64,000 bases of DNA, from NCBI RefSeq assembly GCF_901000735.1, contig NC_081544.1:22187900-22251899 (forward strand), written 5' to 3'. Both the position numbers and the translations under genes were made by a program. Of the stretch, positions 53,361-64,000 are shown in pieces. How positions within the stretch are numbered: the first letter of the stretch is position 1; each line of letters begins with the position of its first letter. The notes below the pieces were generated by a model. It worked only from the letters and a program-made list of their open reading frames with translations, had not been told where the DNA came from and ran no database searches. The DNA is from Corylus avellana (lineage: Eukaryota > Streptophyta > Magnoliopsida > Fagales > Betulaceae).

Positions 53361-54852
53361 GATCAAAACCTGGTGTCAACAAGCTTATTCTAACGTGATC
53401 TGAGACTGTTGTATAATTAAACACACCAGGCTTTATCCTAGATATGGTGGGGAGATAGAAGGAATAAACCTTTTGTAGTCAAGACTATAATATGTAATAA
53501 TCTACCTAATATATTCTTTTAAAGGATATGAACTAGAAACAACAACACACTTGCAATGGTGTGATTGGATATTTAAAAGAAATTAACGTTGGAAGGTGTT
53601 GGTTCGAACTCCATGGGTAGATTTGCATTTTGTGACAATGGGAAGTAATTTTGGGTTTAGAGTTGTTGATATGTTGACATGAATGTATTTTGTACTTATT
53701 ATTTTGACATTATATTTACATATGTGTATTATTGACTTTTGATGCAGTAATTGATTCAGATTTTTTGATGATCAAATATTCTTGAGTATTATATTTAATG
53801 TTTAAGATCAATATCTGTTCAATTTTTTATATCACTTGTTCTCTATGCGTTTAATGTGTATATGCATGTTCACATAGATGTGTTTAATCATTAAATTCAA
53901 CCTAGACCTAGTACTTTAGCGGTTTAATACAATTAGTAAGTGATTCTTTGAGATTTTGCATTGAGTTGTAAGCTTTGATGATTCTTGTCACATAATTGCC
54001 AAATGGAGAATTTGTTAGGTTTTATGTTGTTGGCAAATTTAGTGTCAAAATGTTGTGTTGTAAGTCTAGGTTTAGGCTTTAAGTCAGTTGTTAGGATGAG
54101 GTTTAAAACTTGGTTCAAATTGAAGATCATAATAGCCCCCTCACAACCTCGATTGAATGGCATTCGAACGAGGCAATTTTACAATGTTCAAAAATTCAAG
54201 GCATAATGCTTGATTGCAAGCCTGTTTGAAACGCATTCGATCCTAAGAACAAGTTCCAGAATACATCGATCGCAAGCCACTCGAATGGAGGATTTCAAGG
54301 ATTCAAAATTTCAAGCTCCCGAAAGGCTCGATCACAAGGACGATTACACCTGGTTCGAACGTGGTTGAATCACAATATTTCACAAAGATCTCGTTGAGAA
54401 TCTCATTCACAAGCAAGCTCGAAGATGGTTTGAACGAGATAATTATCAAGCAAAATTTAAGACACTCGATGGTAACGATGATTGAACGACATCTCATGCA
54501 ATAAGTTTTAGAACCCTAGTTGTCGTTCGAACATGATTTACTCTTATTCAAACGCAACCGACTTAGATAGTGTTATTTCTAAACCTACTTGAACATTAAA
54601 GCTCAATTTTCCCGAGGACTATATAAGACTCGTATATAAGTCACGATTTGCACTTTGAGATAGAGCAGCTTGTGCGAGTGGTGTTGAACTGTGGGATTAA
54701 ATTTATAAATCCAAGCATGAACTATCATTAATTAGAGTACACACATCAATTTAGTTATTGGAATGAGAAAAATAATCTCTTTATCCTATATATCATTATA
54801 ATTAAGTTGATAACTTCAAATGGCCTCGGCATAATTGGGAGTGCTCAAGAAA
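53361..54852. other. Non-coding region, block C only, then shared 3' flank
   Basis: 53361-54510 has many TTCGAACG-like motifs (CATTCGAACGAGG, GTTCGAACGTGG) and may be retroelement-derived, but no frame supports it. From about 54510 the sequence rejoins the convergent intergenic region of blocks A and B, including TATATAAG and GATAGAGCAGCTTGTGCGAG. Confidence 0.45.
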
Positions 54853-55195
54853 TTACTCATTATGAAGTCCACAACAACAAAATGCTTGGTGATAGTGAAA
54901 GCGGAATGCAAAGAGCTGGTAAGGGTTGGAGCCATCAAACTTGCACTCAGCCACACCCACACTTCTTTTTCCAGCATCCCCTCCAAAAACCGTCAGGCAA
55001 TTTCCTGTACTACTAGACTGCCAGAATCAGAAATCACGATGGTTGAACTTCTGCGGTGCATTAATGGATTTCCAGTCAGCCTCGGTTAAGCTTTCCAATG
55101 AGCTCAACAACCGAAGGCTCACCTTGCCATGCTTGTCCACATAGAGATAGCTTTCACCCCCTGAGCATTTATCCATGTAATTGCTAAATCTGTAG

Positions 55196-55244
<49 letters not shown>

Positions 55245-55737
55245 CTTACGTATCAACACCTTTTTTGCATCTTTTAAATAGGATTTTCAATAATAATTGT
55301 CAAAGCTAATAATTAAGAAATGAGGAATTTAATTAAGCTAATATAATTATTTTATATATATATATATTCAGAAATCCAAAAGAACATGCAAAGGATTAAT
55401 ATCGCAGGTACCTATGATAGCCAGAAGCTGAACCCGAAGTAGATTTCCAGCCAAAATAAGCATTGAGGGAGGTTGACTCGCCACCTTTAACATTGGGAAC
55501 AGAGTAAACGCCTCTATCATTCAAATCCACAAAGTCAGATTGCAAAGCACCTGCGATTAGAGTGTCGTCAAATGCTGTCATGTGGGGAAAATCTTCAGTG
55601 GCAGGGCATTTGGTTGTGTCACATTTGGAGCACTGGCTGCACAGCTTCTCACTCTTCAAACCATTAATGACATTGGAATAAGTCATGCTGATGATCACCA
55701 GCACAACTAGGCAAAGAGAGAGGCACTTTTTAGCCAA
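54853..55737 (-). pseudogene. Secreted Cys-containing protein of unknown family, start and stop mutations (block C)
   Basis: Exon 1 is 55737-55412 and exon 2 is 55189-54853 on the minus strand. Exon 1 reads cleanly: signal-like KKCLSLCLVVLVIISMTYSN, then SEKLCSQCSKCDTTKCPATE, then FDDTLIAGALQSDFVDLND. The first codon is TTG (CTTGGCTAAA), where block B has ATG (CATGGCTAAA). No ATG lies in frame nearby upstream, so the start is lost. In exon 2 the codon that is Arg in the other copies (REFRFWQSS) is TGA here, removing the last 50 or so residues. An (AT)n tract of about 46 bases fills part of the intron. It is the copy with the most readable exon 1 but is still a pseudogene. Confidence 0.78.
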
Positions 55738-57011
55738 GTTTGATATACTTTTCTGTCTCTATGATTCTTAGCTTAGTTGAGATATATTCATGCATTTATA
55801 TGTATATATGCTGTCTTTTTCTTGCTTTTATCGAGGTTGTTTGTTTCTTTTAAGATGATAACATCCATGAAGGTGGAGTTGGTTTTGGTGTTATTAGCCG
55901 TTTTCCATTCTTGTACCTTATTTTATTTTTAGTTGCTTTTAACTTTTATTTTGTGATTCCGTAGCTTGGATTCAAAAAAAAATTGAATCACATTAAGTGT
56001 CACTCAAGAATTTGCCAAAATGTTCAGTCAAAAAAAATTAAAAATTGCCGACAGCATAAGCCTTGTCAAAGTGCCAGCAAGATATGAGGCAGCTGGGTCA
56101 ATTGTTTTACTTCGTTTGTCTCCACTAAGATCTTAGTACCTTTAGCTTTAGGTTCGAAATTTTGTTTGAAATTTGAAATAAATACAAATTAGAGGATAAA
56201 AATTGGGTGTCATGACTTGGTCGGTCCAATATTCCTTCAATGGGTTTGTTTACTTTTCAAGATTGTAAAGGGCCATCTCAATTAATTAACTTCTTCGAAC
56301 TGTTAAAGGTCCTCCTATGCATTTTAAGGGAAGAGATAAATTTAGTCTCTAAGTTTTCAATATTAGATTTTAATTTAATTCTAAGTTTCTAATTTTGACA
56401 CTTAATTAATTAGTTTGTTTACAATAATTTTAAATATCAACCTAGCTACCCTCCAATTTATTGATTTATTGTATGTCACATGTCTCATTTTGACACATCA
56501 TGCACACATTAAAGGTTGTTGGGGGCCACTTTCTTAAATCCAATAAATGCCGGTCCACATTATATGTCAAGCCAAAGAAATTCCCAATCAAAGAAGTGCA
56601 CTTATAATAGTTTAAATATGCATATTTTCTTTAATTAAAGTAAGCATTATCATAATTTGTTAGGGATCTAATTCTTGCATTTTATACTTAGTTTTGGAAT
56701 ACTGTTTGATCATTAAACTTAAGTCTAAAATGATGTATTAATGCAAGAAATCGCCTTTGGTTTGAATTGGGCTACTTTCAATGGATTTCAATCAAGTCAA
56801 AAGAAAGAAACAACTCCTTAAATATTAAAAAAGAAGGCCCAAGATTTCAGCCCATTATCTTTAAAAGAAGAAAACTTGTGTGGAATGAACTTGATGATCA
56901 AATTTGAAAAGTTTACTATGAGGAAGAAATATATTATTGGAGAAAGTCGAATAAAAAATTAAAAAAAAAAAAGAAAAAAAAAAAAGAAAGAAGAAGGGAG
57001 ATGCTAAAAGG
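55738..57011. other. Upstream flank of block C secreted-protein gene, no gene
   Basis: 55740-56200 is diverged from 6651-7100 but still alignable. The rest is AT-rich with a poly-A-rich stretch at about 56960-56990. No gene. Confidence 0.55.
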
Positions 57012-57474
57012 TAGGGGTGAAAAGGCGGGCCGCTAACTGCTAACCGTACTTTTGCAGGTGGCAACACCCCACGATCCCCACCCTAAAGGATATGATATGA
57101 TATTGTTAGTTTTGGGCCAAGCCCACACGGTTTTAGTATTGAGTTTATTCCCAAAAGGCATATACCATTTAGAGAGCATATTTCATATAAACACATTATT
57201 TTATCCACACCCAGACAATATGGGACGTCACAAATGCGGTTAGAAAAAACCATTAACCACCTATATATATGAAACAATATTGTTTTTGTGTTTAAAATTT
57301 TAAATATATATAAAAATGTATAAAAATCTAAAAATGATATCGTATATAGTATGATGTTATCGTTTTACCATAAAAACAACATTATTTTTTCTTTTAAAAA
57401 TCAGTTTGCGGTTATTAGAGTTACTAAACGGTTACAATTAGTGGTTTTAGTCAGTAACCGCATCTTCACCCCTA
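57012..57474. mobile_element. hAT-type MITE with perfect 8-bp duplication
   Basis: Ends TAGGGGTGAAAAGGCGG and CTTCACCCCTA. Target duplication CTAAAAGG at 57004-57011 and 57475-57482 is identical. 463 bp with GCGGTTA/TAACCG subterminal motifs. The centre (about 57090-57235, ending GGGACGTCACA) looks like a separate older insertion, perhaps an LTR remnant. Confidence 0.85.
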
Positions 57475-57482
57475 CTAAAAGG

Positions 57483-58084
57483 AGTTGAAATTTCAATTAT
57501 TCTTAAAAATAATTATCATTATTACCATTTCCCATGTACTATTATTTCCCTTTTTCTTACCCTATATTACCTCCCAGTAAAAATCCTTCTTTGGGATTTT
57601 GTTAAAAGGGTTTAGATGCATGACTCAATTCCTTAATTATCAGATTATTTAAATATAATGAGAAACTTTCCACTTCCCAATCCCAATTTCCTCATAATAA
57701 ACAACATCAAGCCTGGTGTTATAACTTATAACTAATTGATCCCAAAATCATGCTTGAGATGAACTCGATCGGGTAGAAATTGGACAATTATTTGGAGAAA
57801 TAAGAAATGGAATGATTTTGACGTGTCATATAGCTTTGAATAAAACAAATTCAGGCCCATTTGGTTAACCACTTATTCAAATTTATGACTTCTATTTTGT
57901 TTTCTAGTGTTTGGTTGATTAATGCATGGTATTTCGAGTTAGCATTCCATTCTCTAGTATCTTTCATGAGATTCACATGAATATTCCAATTCGATTTTAT
58001 ACTAGAAAAAATAAATGAATTTGTGGTTTGATTTGCTCAATGAGATAAAATATAATTATCAGAAACAAAATATAATTAATTTTT
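57483..58084. other. Intergenic, no gene seen
   Basis: AT-rich with no supported feature. Confidence 0.5.
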
Positions 58085-58812
58085 GGGTTAAATACTCTTT
58101 TGCCCCCTAGGATTTAAACACTTTATTTTTCTCTCTTAGGATTTCATTTTTATCGTAGGAAGTACTTATGATTTTCATAAAGATGGAGATGGTACCTCCG
58201 TTAAAATTTCGCCCAAAACTTAACAGCATGCCACGTCAGCACCAATAAAAAATCACCATCTGTCATATAATTAAAATTTTTAAAAATATATTATTTAAAA
58301 AGATTAAAAATATATATTTTTTTAAAAAAAAAAAGAAAAAATTGGGAGTGGCTCCTTGGCCATTTGGGGGGGTGATTGGCCACCCCCTTTGACCATGGGG
58401 GTTTGGGAGTGGCACAGCCAGATGGGAAAAAAATTTGGGGGTGGTTTCGGCAACCCCCTTTGGCCATGGGGGTGGCCGAGCCACCCCCATCTGACCGGTT
58501 TTGGGGTGGCTCAACAGTGGGGGTGACGAGTAGATGGGGGTGGGGCACCCCCCAACTAGCCAAGGGGGTGGCTACAGCCACCACAATTTTTTTTTTTTTT
58601 TTTTTGAAAATATAATTTTTTAATCTTTTTAATTTTTAAAAAAAAATTAATTATATGACACGTGGCAATTTTTGATTGGTTCTGATGTGGTGTTTTGTTA
58701 AGTTTTGGACGCAATTTTAATGGAAGTACTATCTCCCTTTTTATGAAAAACACATGTACCTACTTTGATAAAAATGAAACCCTAAAGAGAGAAAAGATAA
58801 AGTATTTAACCC
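58085..58812. mobile_element. Mutator-type MITE with long inverted repeats and GC-rich core
   Basis: Arms of about 200 bp are inverted copies (58085-58290 and 58620-58812), ending GGGTTAAATACT and AGTATTTAACCC. Flanking 9-mers TTAATTTTT (58076-58084) and TTAATCTTT (58813-58821) match at eight of nine. The core (58345-58580) is strikingly G/C-rich, with repeated GGCCACCCCC and GGGGGTGGC blocks that can fold on themselves. No transposase. Confidence 0.78.
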
Positions 58813-58821
58813 TTAATCTTT

Positions 58822-59334
58822 TTTAGCACTTGACTTTTTTGCATATTCAATTGTTCAAAAAATAATTAGCAAAATAGAGACATATTTTTACCCATATTTT
58901 TTTAGTCTAATTTCTATAGAATAGAGACGAAGTGAGTGGAGGGACCAAACCAAAACTTTTCATTTGGAGAGAGACTATATGTATATATATAACTTAATGA
59001 AAAAATTTAAAATAAAAATATTGAAAACCAGGAGCCCCCTTGGTATTGGGTCCATCCTTGGGGGAGGGGGGTGGCTAGCCACCTCTTTTGAAAAATTTGC
59101 TTATAGTTTATAGTTTAGTATAAATATAGCCCAAAGTTTTAGACTTGGCCCCTATCCTATTGATTGTCTTGCCCTATTCTACTAATTGTCTGGTCTCTAT
59201 TCTACCAGACTACAATAAACTTATTTTTACTTTTCAAATATCTTGTGAACTTTATATTACATCAATTACTTATTTTTATTGCTCAAACAAAAAATTCACA
59301 ATAATACTTATTACCAAACGGAATATCTTAAAAC
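58822..59334. other. Intergenic, no gene seen
   Basis: AT-rich. GGGGGAGGGGGGTGGCTAGCCACC at about 59060-59083 includes the palindrome GGTGGCTAGCCACC and resembles the GC-rich core motif of the neighbouring MITE. Confidence 0.5.
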
Positions 59335-59337
59335 TTT

Positions 59338-59578
59338 AAGGCCCCATTTGGTAAGGGACATTGTAGGTAGTTTTTGGTTTGGAAGTGATTGATGTGGTAT
59401 AAGGTAAAAATAATTTTTTAATTTTTTTATAGAAAAGTGAAAAACAAAAAAAAACAAAAATGTTTTGTAATGAATTTTTTATTTGAATAATAATAAAAAG
59501 TGATTTATATGATATAAAAAATAAAAGATAATGGGGAGTTGAAATTTTGGCATGGCCATCGCCAAACAAGGCCTTAGC
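59338..59578. mobile_element. Small MITE-like element (GGCCCCATTTGG ends)
   Basis: Left end AAGGCCCCATTTGGTAAGGG and right end GCCAAACAAGGCCTT form imperfect inverted repeats around 240 bp of AT-rich DNA. The target duplication is not clear, so the class is uncertain. Confidence 0.5.
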
Positions 59579-60018
59579 CATTGACAAGGGCGCCATCTAC
59601 TAATTCCAAAGAAGAAAAACGTGAAAGGAAGCAAAGAAAGTGAAGAAGCGTCGCCATCTTTTGCAACAGAAGAAGGCAAAAATTTAGCGGAATATCTTTT
59701 TCTCCAAAGTGATTGATGGTTGGTGTTTTCATTATTTTTGTCATTTTGTGAATCTTTTTTACATGTTTTTTGTCATTTACTCAAATCTTTTTTTCTCTTT
59801 TTCTCTTTTTAGAAGTTAACATTAAATTCAACTTTTTAAAATTTCTAATATTAAACTATCTTATTAAAATATTTGGTTTCCATCTTTTCTCCATCTCTTA
59901 TTCGTCTTCCTACAAAAGATGAGCAAATTCACCGTTAAATCTCTATGACTCACATGTAAATTCTACAAATCTAATGATAAATTTACAAAAGAGATTGACA
60001 ATGATATTAAAAAATTAT
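59579..60018. other. Intergenic, no gene seen
   Basis: AT-rich. Nothing supportable. Confidence 0.5.
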
Positions 60019-60394
60019 GGAGAAACTTCACTTTGACCCCCTGAACTTTCACTCGATTTACAAACCCCCCTTGAACTTCTAAATCTCTCATTTTGGACCC
60101 CTAAACTTTCAATTATTCTCAATGTGGACCCTTCTGTCAGATTTTAAACGTTACATAACGTTTATACCCTTGACTGTATAAAATTTCAACTTTCAAAACG
60201 TTTTTTTATTTTAAAAAAAAATGAAAATCAATGACATCTTGGTCTTTTTTTTTGTATTTTTAAAAGCTAAAATTGACGGAAGGGTTCTAATTAAGAGTAA
60301 TTAAAAGTTCAGGGTCCAAAATCAGAGATTTAGAAGTTTAGAGAGAGTTTGTAAAATCGAGTGGAAGTTCAAGGGGTCAAAGTAAAGTTTCCCC
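60019..60394. mobile_element. Mutator-type MITE, 376 bp
   Basis: Left end GGAGAAACTTCACTTTGACC and the reverse complement of the right end GGGGAAACTTTACTTTGACC form inverted repeats that extend about 150 bp. Flanking 9-mers AAAAATTAT (60010-60018) and AAAAACTAT (60395-60403) match at eight of nine. Same family as the truncated element at 7991. Confidence 0.8.
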
Positions 60395-60403
60395 AAAAAC
60401 TAT

Positions 60404-61853
60404 CAAAATGATATTTTCCCTATCTATTTATATGTATATCCTGTAAATTGAAGTAAATAAATGACAAATTAAAGACTATAAGAGTAAATTCAATATAACT
60501 ACATATTAAAGCTCATGTTCAACTTGTTGCTTTGAGGCTCCCGTTCTTTCAAGTGTTTACAAAGAACTTTTAACTTATTGATGTGTTCGGATTATGATTA
60601 TTCACACTTCTTCAAGGCCAAGTTTTGAAAAGTTTAATTATGATGAATCCATTTCTCTTTTTGTAACTAGTCCATTGCGCCTAGCCGGTGTCGTTGTTTA
60701 TAAATGAGTGCCGATTGTTCCCCTTTTTACTGTAACTATATATAGAACAAGTGTTTTCAGCTATGAATATTGTCAAAACTAAGATTTACAACAAAATCGA
60801 AGATAAATTTCTAACCGATTCTTTGAAGGTACATATCGAAAGAGAAATCATTACGAAATTTAGTACTGGTTCAATTTAAAAGAATGTCGAATTCAATTTT
60901 GATAGGTCATTCAATACTTAAAAATTGAAATATATTTTCTTTTTGTTTATATTATGTTAACACTAAATCGATACTGATTTTATTTATATATATATATTTA
61001 TTAATTTAATCTTCAATTTTTATATAGTTTTTATTCATACTTTAATTAGTATATTTCTCAATCATGCTCCGTCCCTACTATAAATGACAAATGAAAGTAC
61101 TGCGCAAGAGGGCTTGTACTTTTTAAACATGTCGCATACACTATTCCGAGACTGCACATGCTATGTTCTATCAAAATCTCGATTTTGTCCTCTGTACAAA
61201 TTTGTAAACATTGAAGCACGGTAAATAATTTACCCAATCTAATATCCGTACGTGTAACAAGTTATGTTTTATGCAGTAAAAAGTAAAAATCGGTTTTTGG
61301 TAGTACATCAAAAGATTATATAATTTACCGAACTAAATTGGATTTTTTTTTTTTTTAAGGTCAATTCACAACCAACGCTGGCAACACAGCACAACCGAAC
61401 AAATGCAACTGTATTCGAATTCTAAAATTAATCATGAATCATGTCTTGGGAGAATACTTGGTCGAATTCAATTTTTGACTCCGTCGCCAGTGCGGTCAAC
61501 ATTAAGGTGGTTGTAACAATGACCGATCGCTACAACCAATTTCGTTGGCAGTTTATTTTTTATTGTTTTTGAAAATTTTCTCTAAAGACTGTGACTTTAA
61601 TTACCGTCAAGATTGAATTTTCTCTTCAATCTTTCTTTATAATTGTAATGTTATTGTTCTAACTCATCCATATTAAAATAAATAAATAAAATTGGACATG
61701 ATAAAGTTGCATGTTATGCATAGAAGTACTTTACATCTCCTCCCTCTAATTGCAGGGAATTTAACAAACAAATCTATAAAAAAGAAGAAGAAGAAGACAA
61801 GGATATTAATTTGTGACAATTACATGGGTACCCAGAGGGGGGATATTGCATTT
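60404..61853. other. Intergenic, no gene seen
   Basis: AT-rich with short frames only. It contains the downstream flank of the minus-strand gene that follows. Confidence 0.5.
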
Positions 61854-62195
61854 CTAGGCACCAGAAACACATGAGAAGAGTCTATGGCTCCTAAACCGCA
61901 CAAGTTGCTTGGGGTTGGGAGGAGGGCGTGCAAATTCCATTCTCGTATCTTCAGCCGGCGAGAACCCGACAGAAAAGGCTCCGGCGGACTTGTGTCGCCG
62001 GTGACCGTTGCTCTCGATATGCAAGCCACCAATCTTTTCGGTTGATGAAGACATCTTGTACAGGTGGCTCTGGTCAGTGGTGTAGAAGTCGGCTATATTG
62101 TAGGTTTGAGCTGCCTCGGAGGAGAGGTGGCTGTATTGCCGGCGAAATCTAGTTTTCTTGATTGCCTTGTAGACCATGGGGATGAGACCCTCCAT
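61854..62195 (-). CDS. Small plant-specific protein of unknown function (113 aa)
   Basis: A single-exon minus-strand frame from ATG 62195 to TAG 61854. The N-terminus MEGLIPMVYKAIKKTR and the C-terminus KQLVRFRSHRLFSCVSGA are the kind of conserved ends I recall in a family of short, uncharacterised plant proteins. The middle is low in hydrophobic residues and rich in Ser, His and Arg (NGHRRHKSAG), likely disordered. No signal peptide, membrane segment or catalytic motif is apparent. GC content is higher than in the surroundings, as expected for a real exon. A TATA box lies 120-128 bases upstream, and the leader is CT-rich. It is the only gene in the window not caught in the duplications. Confidence 0.75.
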   Translation of the reverse strand: MEGLIPMVYKAIKKTRFRRQYSHLSSEAAQTYNIADFYTTDQSHLYKMSSSTEKIGGLHIESNGHRRHKSAGAFSVGFSPAEDTRMEFARPPPNPKQLVRFRSHRLFSCVSGA

Positions 62196-62314
62196 TTCTG
62201 TGGCGGCCGATTTTTGCTAGCTGGGTATACTTTCTTTTTGCTGGAGGAAAAAGAGGTAGGGAGAGAGGCAATATATGAAGAGGACTTTGGGGCCTATTGG
62301 GAGGGTTGGTGTGT

Positions 62315-62322
62315 GATATATA
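62315..62322 (-). promoter_or_regulatory. TATA box of the small-protein gene
   Basis: Minus strand TATATATC, about 120 bases upstream of the ATG at 62195. It is followed by ACACACCAACCCTCCC and a CCTCTCTCCCTACCTC stretch, typical of a plant 5' leader. Confidence 0.5.
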
Positions 62323-62644
62323 CTTCTCCTATCTTTTCTTAGAAGAAGCAAGCAAGTCTTTGACACGTCATTTTGATTTTTGGCTCTGACAGAGGAGATA
62401 ATCATTTGCCCACAGAAATCTTTCCTTCTTTTTTTTAATGGAAAATCTCATAAAGCAACGACCTTTTTTATTCATTTATGTTAATCTTTTGAAAACATAA
62501 AAATGAACAACAAAACAGAAGCATTTAGAGGGGTATGATAAATAGAGATAATTATTATGAGAAGAGATTAATAAAGGTGGCATATTTGGTTAGATTATGT
62601 GTTCGTTAAGTAACGCTGCGATGAACTTATTCGAGGTACAGTCT

Positions 62645-63023
62645 AAAAGACGACAAGCTTATTATTAGTGGCGGTGGTAGCTCAGTTGTCTCAAAAAAAC
62701 TACGAATTCAACTCTCAAAATGAGAATTTTCAATCCTATTAATACTAAAGAATGGTGCACTTACTCTCGTTTTCTTACACAATTTTTTCATACTCATAGG
62801 TGGTTTTTAAAACCATCATTGAATTTGTACTTCGAAAAGACGACAAGCTTATTATTAGTGGTGGTAATAGTTCAGTTATCTCAAGAAAACTACGAATTCA
62901 ACTCTCAAAATAAGAATTTGCAATCCTATTAGTATTGAGGAATGGTGCACTTACTCTCGTTTTCTTACGCAATTTTTTCATACCCATAGGTGATTTTTAA
63001 AACCACCGTTGAATTCTCAAATC
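62645..63023. repeat. Two tandem units of 190 bp
   Basis: Units begin AAAAGACGACAAGCTTATTA at 62645 and 62835. Each holds GGTAGCTCAGTTGTCTC-like sequence (tRNA box A-like), then AATTCAACTCTCAAAAT and GGTGCACTTACTCTCG. The first unit is cleaner. A SINE origin is possible but box B is poor. Confidence 0.75.
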
Positions 63024-64000
63024 CAATTGTGATTTTAAAAGCCACCTATGAATGTTGAAAAATTGTATAAAAAAATGAAAGTGTAGCATTATTCATTAGT
63101 ATTAGCCGCATTAAATTTCAAAAAATAAAAAAGTATTAGCCGCATTAGGTTCTACCGATATTATAATAAGGTTTGGTCAAACTATAGCTTAATCTTTAAG
63201 CGGTTCTCACAATTTAAGTTATTTATGTGTGGCTTTCCAGGGAGCAAATGCTATAATGGTTACATAAAGTAGAATATCAACTGGTTTTTTTTTCTGCCTT
63301 TTTAATTAAGGAAAAAAAAAAGGGCAAGCCTCATTAAGGATCTAGAAGACTATTAAGGCTGCCGAACCGAACGTTACGTTTTCTTTTTTTTTTGGAGTTG
63401 CATTATTGTAATTATCGTCATCATCTCTAAGTAGTAGTTATAGATTGACGTAATTGGATACGCAAAAAGTCTACAAGTTTTATTAAATTCCATTTTTAAT
63501 TAATAACTTGAATATAACAAGCTATATATATACATATATATTACTGTTATGACTCACCCATGTCCAATCCGTTTACACCGTCAAAGAAATAAGACGTTTT
63601 TTAATGTTGCCACGTGGCGGCAGACGTGGGCTCTAAATCCCACTCAAATCTCTTACAAGTACTCAGTCAGCCCTTCTAGGCATATTGACCAATTGATGTC
63701 TTGAACATTATGATGTCTATGAAAATTATTCACCAGTTGTGGCTGACTAAGAATCACATTTTTTCAACTGTGATATTATTATTTTTTTGGGCATGATAAT
63801 CTTCTGCAACATATTTATTATATTAATATACAAGTTGGTTTTCATTTTGAACAAGTTATGTGTTATATATTATAAGTAAATAAATGCTATGAATTTTTTT
63901 TTTAGTGTTCTTTTAGGCCTTATTTGATTTGCAGAATAGACTCCTAATTAGAATGATCATTTTTTTGTTTAATAAGAATTTATAAATAAATAAAGTGGGT
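63024..64000. other. Intergenic, no gene seen
   Basis: AT-rich. GCCACGTGGCGGCAGACGTGGG at 63609-63630 contains a perfect G-box palindrome (GCCACGTGGC) and a second ACGTGG, possible bZIP or bHLH sites, but no adjacent gene is visible in the window. Confidence 0.45.

Noticed and set aside
58263..58615. Pro- and Gly-rich open frames on both strands
   Set aside because: Come from the GC-rich repeated core of a Mutator-type MITE; frames overlap on both strands.
61928..62342. Plus-strand frames over the small-protein gene
   Set aside because: They overlap the better supported minus-strand gene, which has a TATA box, a plausible leader and family-like end motifs.
1..64000. A coordinated novel multi-gene system
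   Set aside because: The repeated co-occurrence of peroxidase and secreted-protein genes is explained by duplication of one unit, and one of the partners is broken in every copy.

Overview
The window looks like a nuclear segment from a woody eudicot. The base composition is AT-rich, introns follow GT..AG, plant-type TATA boxes are present, one gene family is class III peroxidase, and most of the DNA is plant retrotransposons (Ty1/copia, gypsy-type solo LTRs), tRNA-derived SINEs and hAT/Mutator-type MITEs. The species is not identifiable from sequence alone. Runs of N divide the window into three larger blocks: A (1-8273, with two small 20-N gaps), B (8374-45280) and C (45381-64000).

Each block carries a version of one local unit: (i) a truncated peroxidase exon 1 that keeps its promoter, (ii) a three-exon class III peroxidase, and (iii) a two-exon gene for a secreted Cys-containing protein of unrecognised family, on the opposite strand and convergent with the peroxidase. 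Peroxidase copies in B (12835-14054, minus) and C (49777-50981, plus) are intact, 334 codons each. The copy in A (4190-5226) has lost intron 1 and the first part of exon 2. Every copy of the secreted-protein gene is broken, each by different lesions: frameshifts in A; a frameshift plus a copia insertion in B; a lost start codon plus a stop codon in C. Blocks A and C have the opposite orientation to B, and both flips occur at the 100-N gaps.

Block B from 18.7 to 37.3 kb is a nested transposon stack: a degenerate SIRE/Maximus-like copia element (about 20345-37305, minus) with 1 kb LTRs, two gypsy-type solo-LTR-like insertions inside it (22582-25347 and 33035-35694, each with a perfect 5-bp target duplication), and an extra ORF region between pol and the 3' LTR. 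A second, younger copia family (330-bp LTRs) is inserted in the secreted-protein gene. Its two ends, with the matching CTTTG target duplication, lie about 30 kb apart at 10768 and 40476. This implies either a tandem array with a period of about 34.9 kb or a scaffolding error.

Block C beyond 51.2 kb has at least five MITEs, most with clear 8-bp (hAT) or 9-bp (Mutator) target duplications. It also has one apparently single-copy small gene (61854-62195, minus), which resembles a conserved plant-specific small protein. I found no CRISPR array, rRNA, canonical tRNA gene or coordinated multi-gene system. The most informative features are the duplication structure, the independent decay of one gene of the pair, and the transposon-borne repeat arrays (ACGT-core motifs and TCCGGACA motifs).
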